From contig MZNV01001828.1 of the NCBI GenBank assembly GCA_002081555.1, positions 1-23,545 of the forward strand: 23,545 nucleotides of DNA, read 5' to 3'. The stretch comes from Protostelium mycophagum (taxonomy: Eukaryota; Evosea; Variosea; Protosteliida; Protosteliaceae). Below are positions 19,268 to 23,545 of this stretch, one piece after another (position 1 is the stretch's first letter; every line of letters starts with the position of its first letter). The notes below the pieces were generated by a model that ran no database searches, was not told the origin of the DNA, and saw only the letters and a list, made by a program, of their open reading frames with translations. The position numbers and the translations under genes are program-made.

Positions 19268-21464
19268 ATGAACAACTACCGTATGAGAGGTAAAAATTCA
19301 GGCCTACTGAGTTCTAAAGAGTCGCAGAAAACATCGTCAGTCTAACAATGCATCAAATAGATTGTTACATATCATTGGGGAAGAGCAAAGAGGAGATCCT
19401 AGCGCTGATAGGTGATGATCTCTATTGATCTCGACCTCATGCTATACCAGATCCAAAGAAGAAGGACTTGGCTTTGGAATACTTTGCCACACAAGAGACC
19501 GAGATGATGCGATTGGAACACTCTACACCTGATACACCAAGATCTTCACTTCCATTTGCGAGAAGAATGGCTCGTCCCCCTCAGGTACAATACAAAATGG
19601 ATCATAATACTTTCGATCTGATTTGGCCAGAGAAACAGCCTCGGATCGATGCAGAGCGAGTCGATGTTCCCTTCGTTCCCACCACTCTCAGAAACAGAAG
19701 AGCCTCATATCGACCTTCTCATGCCCAGGCTCCCGATCCCTTCTTTGAGCTTGTCTTCTTCATACGAGGTAACTCTCCAACAAAATTCTTCGACATTATT
19801 CACTTTAGTATGAAATTTTATAATATTTTTGGAGAGTGCCAAAAATTAAATTGACAAAATTCAGAATAATTCAGGGAAAGAGAGGCTGTACAGCCCCGGA
19901 GAGCAGGGAATGTCAGACGAAGAGCTTGACGGCATTTCTGATTTTCTATCGGATAGAAATACTTCAGAAAACTTAAAGAATGAGGAGGAGTACGAAGATT
20001 TCGAAGTCGAGCTCCCGAATGAATTTTTGGACCCCATAACTCAGGTTTCTTTCCAACAATATATTCTTATTTATATTATTTCCGATATATTTATTCACCG
20101 GAATTTTATTTCACGATTTTGAATATTTTTAACAAATAGAAGGAGCTGATGGTGGACCCTGTATTATGTTGTGATGGATATACGTATGAGAGAAGCTCCA
20201 TAGAGAGATGGTTGTTGACGAGAGTCACCTCTCCCATGACGAATTTAAAACTCCAGACCAAGAAGATGTTTGAAAATAGGGTGCTCAAGAACTTGATCGA
20301 GCAATTCAGAGAAAAAGTGGGTTCCTTCTTATTAAAAGACATCACGGTAGCTACCGCAATCTTGCGGTATGGTACTGTCATTTGGTCTTGTTATCCTCAC
20401 AGACAATTCCTGAAAAAGTCTAAGGTGAAATTGACACAGGACATCTATAAGTTAACTCAAGATGCCGAAAAGCTGGTATCGGACAGAAGCAGTTGGCCGA
20501 AGAAGGAAGAGGCACTGAACCAGTTGAAGAACCAACTCGATTCGCAGATCGCAAAAAACAGAGCGTCGAGATCTGCGAATGTGGAAGAGAGAGCAAAAAT
20601 CGAAGTCAAGAGACAGGTGGATTTTTCGCTTTCATATAGATCTATGTCTTTAAAACCATTATGGAACACTGTACACTTTTCAGATTTCAAATAAATTGGA
20701 AACTATTTTTGAGAACTAGGGAGGTTTGGATCAAAGAGTCTGACCTGTTTTACGGCTTTGCCATAAATATGCATTCTTCTGGTGCGTCAATGGCACTGCA
20801 TCCTTAACAAATATACTTTGGCTCAATTCCACATTCAGGAACTCGAAGAACGATTAAGAGAACTCAGCGGACAGAGGAACGCACTACAACAGAAGAACCA
20901 GAGTTTAGAGGAGAGCTACATCAAGTTAGAGAGGCACAAGAGGAGGGTCATCGCACAGATTGATGAAGAGAATCCTGTGACGAGAAGAATGAATTTAGAC
21001 CTGAAGATTCAGAAGGCGACGGAGAGGGTCAGTCTTTGATATCTCTTTGTTGCTGATCCGTCAGGTCGGAGATTTTGAGAAGTTGGACGGAATCTTTCAA
21101 TTGCAGAGTGCACTGTCTAGACTTCAGACTACTTGCTTAGCTTTCAATGGATCAGAAGGAAAGATCCCTTCACATTCAGCCGACGAATCTACAATGGTGA
21201 GAGTGTTTTTCATTTTATTTTGAATCTATTTAGATATATTTTTGTTGATGATGTGAATAATAGAATTGAAATGTTCAGGGCTTAGATCTCTTGTTCTTGC
21301 AAGAAGCCCAAGAGGGGATTTTCTCCAGTGAGGAGGATTCTCCTGTTGTAAATATGATTGTAGATACAGATTCTATTCTGCAACCTGCCAGTGTCAGATC
21401 GAGCCAGCAAGAGTTGCAGTTGTCATACATCGATCTATTGCCGTTGAAATCCCATTCAGATTGA
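19268..21464 (+). CDS. U-box E3 ubiquitin ligase with coiled coil, 467 aa, 10 exons
   Basis: Exons: 19268-19289, 19361-19411, 19451-19584, 19631-19768, 19865-20044, 20143-20316, 20419-20616, 20839-21027, 21065-21196, 21279-21464. The N-terminal third is Ser/Pro-rich and acidic (MSDEELDGISDFLSD, NEEEYEDFEVELP). The U-box follows at about residues 190-255: NEFLDPITQELMVDPVLCCD, GYTYERSSIERWL, then MTNLKLQTKKMFENRVLKNL. After it come Lys/Glu/Gln-rich helices (LEERLRELSGQRNALQQKNQ) forming a coiled coil, and an acidic tail ending LLPLKSHSD. U-box proteins recruit ubiquitin-loaded E2 enzymes; substrate unknown. Exon 4 can be read in another frame if intron 19585-19630 is retained; the spliced form was preferred because its continuation keeps the E/S/P bias. 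The acceptor at 20139/20142 is a tandem NAGNAG. Intron 20317-20418 is 3n and open. The stop overlaps a poly(A) signal (TGAATAAA), although ARM-like exons follow. Confidence 0.83.
20345..20369. repeat. Two overlapping perfect palindromes in a U-box gene intron
   Basis: CGGTAGCTACCG (20345-20356) is a perfect 12-bp palindrome. It overlaps TACCGCAA-TC-TTGCGGTA (20352-20369), with perfect 8-bp arms. Both lie in the 102-bp intron 20317-20418. The three arms could form alternative hairpins. Confidence 0.8.
20751..20764. repeat. GC-rich intronic palindrome, degenerate copy
   Basis: TACGGC-TTT-GCCATA: 6-3-6 layout with one mismatch, in the 222-bp U-box gene intron 20617-20838. Confidence 0.6.
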
Positions 21465-21505
21465 ATAAAGACAACCTTCTAGCATTTCTATACAATATCA
21501 GGCAG

Positions 21506-21991
21506 CTTGAGCCTTGTCATTGCAAGGAAGGTCCTCGTCCAAAACGACTGCAGACACATCCTCAAGCTGGGAGTGATGCGGAGAGCCACAACTTCTTTCC
21601 ATCTTTCGTTCTGATTTCAGGGACTAAAACCAAAGGTATGTGCTTCTGATCTGATGTAACGCTATCTTTTCTCAGGTCCTACAGACGTTAAAGGACATCA
21701 ACTCTCCATACCTTCATGTGTCACCATTGTTGTTGTGGGTTTTCAGCCAAATTATGAGCATCAATTTTCTTGTAGTAGAGCTTCCTTTTTTTGTGGTGTA
21801 CACAAGGTACAGTACCAGCACTGATTCTGAGTCCTGTGAAAAGTTAAAGAACTAAAAAATTCGAAGACATCCTTGGCAGAAAGTATGAGGGCTACAACGA
21901 GCCAGCTCCACTTTCAATCAGTGGGCCGAAGAATGGAGCTCAAGGGGACTGGAAACCGTTCGCCGAGAGAATTCTACCACAAGTTTTTTGA
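21506..21991 (+). other. Candidate ARM-repeat-like exons downstream of the U-box gene
   Basis: Exons 21506-21572, 21621-21635, 21676-21806 and 21880-21991 join in phase with GT-AG introns of 48, 40 and 73 bp. The first part reads IARKVLVQNDCRHILKLGGL, KPKVLQTLKDINSPYLHVS and PLLLW, which resembles an armadillo repeat (N-D-x-R-H-I-L-K-L-G-G-L). The rest (YEGYNEPAPLSISGPKNGA to a TGA at 21989-21991) is not recognised, and a competing splice gives a different tail ending EFYHKFFEVLSK. No start codon is visible. U-box plus ARM is a known pairing in plant ligases, so these may be alternative 3' exons of the U-box gene (a strong donor GTGAGG at 21331-21336 is in a suitable phase), a separate gene, or a decayed fragment. 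Confidence 0.4.
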
Positions 21992-22649
21992 AGTGTTGTC
22001 AAAATGATGAAGGTGTGGCAGAACATTGTTATAATATCACATGACGCTCACTCCATTCGGAGTTGTTCAAGACCGTTTCGTTTTAATCTGGCTCCCTTGG
22101 CCTGGTATTAATAGCTTCCTTGGTTTGGCCCTTCTCGCGAAAGGGATGAGAATTGATAATCATTCTTCAAAAAACATACAGTTTTCGTTTGTGTTACTCG
22201 TATTAATCAAGCACTGTCCTCCAAAACCGAATAAGGAGCTTCGATGCACCTGTTGAGGGGGTCAGTAGTACATGGTTGACAGCCGATGTCAGTCCACCTT
22301 CCCAAATCTTTCAAAAATTCTCCTTGTCCGAGTTTGGAACTCCCCTGGAACATTCCGCCATTGCGATTAAATCATCACAAGCATCGATCCTCTCGAGACT
22401 TTCCATCCTGACCATTACCTCTTATAGTATGCGAACCCAAAGCCCCTTCTGCTATCCACCGCAAGCCTCAGGGCCTACCACTAAGCGCCACCTTTACATA
22501 AATCACGTTAAAATCCGCGGGAGCTTGATGAATCACAGCGGTTAGACTTTCCAGCAAAATTCAGCCGTGTGGTGCCACAGAGGGGAATACATTGTCGCTA
22601 AGCAACCAAAGCTCGTCGGTCCCTCACAACAGAGAATACAGTTCAAGAG
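21992..22649. other. Region without a supported gene; 5' flank of the Ser-rich gene
   Basis: No model on either strand closes with consistent phases. Two overlapping-scale open frames exist on the plus strand (22041-22256, 71 codons; 22276-22545, 89 codons); neither shows a motif, coiled coil or domain. The minus strand holds a 31-codon ATG frame near 22330-22425. A short GC-rich inverted repeat, CCCTT-N6-AAGGG, lies at about 22129-22145. It may be a long promoter or 5' UTR. Confidence 0.3.
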
Positions 22650-23082
22650 ATGTCCACGCTCTCACGCAAAGGCAGTGTCAGCAGACTAACTGCCAAATTC
22701 GGCTTCGACCAGAGTGTCAACAATAAGAATGTGGCACAACCGAGACCTCCTTCCATACAATCATCGAAAGCATTGAAAGTCTTGGGATTTGGGGACTGGG
22801 ATTCGGAGCCATCTTCAAAGAGGGGCTCTTATTCATCCGAATCAACAGCATCCTTCTCTTCATTTTCGAGTGGAGAGCAGATAATTTTCTCTTTGGATCC
22901 ACATCAGGTAACTGCACACCCTTTCGTGTTTGTCATTGACTCTCCTTCAGCTTGCTCCCCTCAGCATGAGCATGGAGTGGCCAGAAATGGAGGAACCCGG
23001 AGCTGACACACAACACATCGTGGTGATCAATCGCCTTGGAACCACACCACCAACTTCACCTCAGATTCGAATCTCTCGATAG
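22650..23082 (+). CDS. Small Ser-rich hypothetical protein, 129 aa, 2 exons
   Basis: Exons 22650-22907 and 22951-23082 with a 43-bp GT-AG intron (phase 0). The N-terminus MSTLSRKGSVSRLTAKFGFD holds an RKGS site of protein-kinase-A type. The middle is Ser-rich (SYSSESTASFSSFSSGEQ) with a motif VLGFGDWDSEPSS, and the C-terminus reads APLSMSMEWPEMEEPGADTQ and HIVVINRLGTTPPTSPQIRI. The protein looks largely disordered and phosphorylated. I recognise no family. Without splicing the frame also runs on (118 aa) to a stop in GGTRS, but the spliced version keeps acidic and hydrophobic character. An AATAAA lies at 23177-23182, about 95 bp after the stop. Confidence 0.6.
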
Positions 23083-23316
23083 ATAGACCTCGCCTTTTTT
23101 TGACACCGCCACGAACATCATTGATGAGAATTTTGTAAGAAAAGAATCATATTGTATAGAACCAAGCACAGACAACAATAAAATTGTGTATCTGAATGTG
23201 ATTTCAATCTTTCAAAGAGCTCTTGTTCTTGATCTTTATTTATTCTCAAAGGTGAAGCTCAGCTGAAGAAGAGAACACCTCGCCTTTTCACCTTTGTCTG
23301 TGACGATAAAATACTT
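23083..23316. other. Convergent intergenic region
   Basis: No gene seen. AATAAA at 23177-23182 fits the plus-strand gene. On the minus strand an AATAAATAAA-like run around 23232-23243 fits the 3' end of the gene entering from the right. Confidence 0.5.
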
Positions 23317-23545
23317 TTACACAACGAAGTCCTGAGCGTGGTCTTTGGCATCTTGATAAAACTCCCAACTGCCCAGCCGATATTCAATTTTCATTTGTGC
23401 AGAAATGTCACATCTATTCAAGCTGTGATTAAGAATATCAATGATAATATATTGATTTATAAAGTATCTTTTATCCTGCGGGGCTTTGAGTTTTGGTTTC
23501 CAGAAAGTTACATCACAAATCAAACCCGCTTCTATGCTGCAGAGA
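23317..23545 (-). CDS. 3' end of an unidentified gene entering from the right (partial)
   Basis: The terminal exon is proposed at 23422-23317, after a CACAG acceptor, reading LNRCDISAQMKIEYRLGSWE and FYQDAKDHAQDFVV before a TAA. A preceding exon piece (23545-23526, SLQHRSG) would join in phase 2 through a weak GTTTGATT donor; a GTAACT donor nearby is an alternative. The unspliced frame is also open for 68 codons, but the AT-rich 23430-23500 section looks intronic. The family is not recognised. Confidence 0.4.
   Translation of the reverse strand, partial: LCSIEAGLICDVTFWKPKLKAPQDKRYFINQYIIIDILNHSLNRCDISAQMKIEYRLGSWEFYQDAKDHAQDFVV

Noticed and set aside
22430-22510. tRNA- or SINE-like A-box and B-box pair on the minus strand (TGGCGCTTAGTGGTAGG and GGGTTCGCAT)
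   Set aside because: No cloverleaf can be folded: the acceptor and T stems do not pair, and no T-run terminator follows. Treated as chance similarity.
22041-22545. Two plus-strand open frames of 71 and 89 codons
   Set aside because: No motif, no consistent splice join to a neighbour and odd amino-acid make-up; within what chance allows in this composition.

Overview
The window is nuclear DNA of an intron-rich protist with a very compact genome. Ten protein genes can be spliced by eye across about 23.5 kb, on both strands. Most introns are GT-AG and only 32-50 bp long, and divergent start codons lie 88-134 bp apart. TAA, TAG and TGA all serve as stops. Moderate base composition, tiny introns and the gene types suggest a free-living amoebozoan (protosteloid-like), but this is an inference from style, not from a marker gene. 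No rRNA, tRNA, CRISPR array or recognisable transposon was found.

Layout, left to right: tail of an unknown gene (+, 1-60); EXO1 nuclease (+, 463-2470); acidic/Lys-rich WD40 protein (-, 5571-2484); FtsX-type permease with two FtsX units (+, 5706-10185); BTB-BACK-F5/8-like protein (-, 13715-10373); FAM50/XAP5 (+, 13807-14807); 2OG-Fe dioxygenase (-, 16111-14927); a small unknown protein (-, 16684-16193); a two-pass membrane protein (-, 17690-16752); biotin-protein ligase (+, 17779-19000); U-box/coiled-coil protein (+, 19268-21464) followed by ARM-like exons (21506-21991); a small Ser-rich protein (+, 22650-23082); and the 3' end of a further gene (-, 23545-23317). All exon phases close in the full models, which is the main support for the coordinates. 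The genes are functionally unrelated (DNA repair, chromatin, splicing, ubiquitin, metabolism), so this is an ordinary eukaryotic neighbourhood rather than an operon or island.

The most unusual signals are not genes. First, a small palindrome (ideal form CTGCGGC-N3-GCCGCAG) recurs, perfect or decayed, in most introns longer than about 100 bp and in none of the minimal introns. Second, most stop codons overlap or abut an AATAAA-like poly(A) signal, giving almost no 3' UTR, and one convergent pair has stops only 13 bp apart. Third, there are a GC-AG intron, a tandem NAGNAG acceptor inside a U-box, and several 3n introns without stops that could yield longer isoforms.
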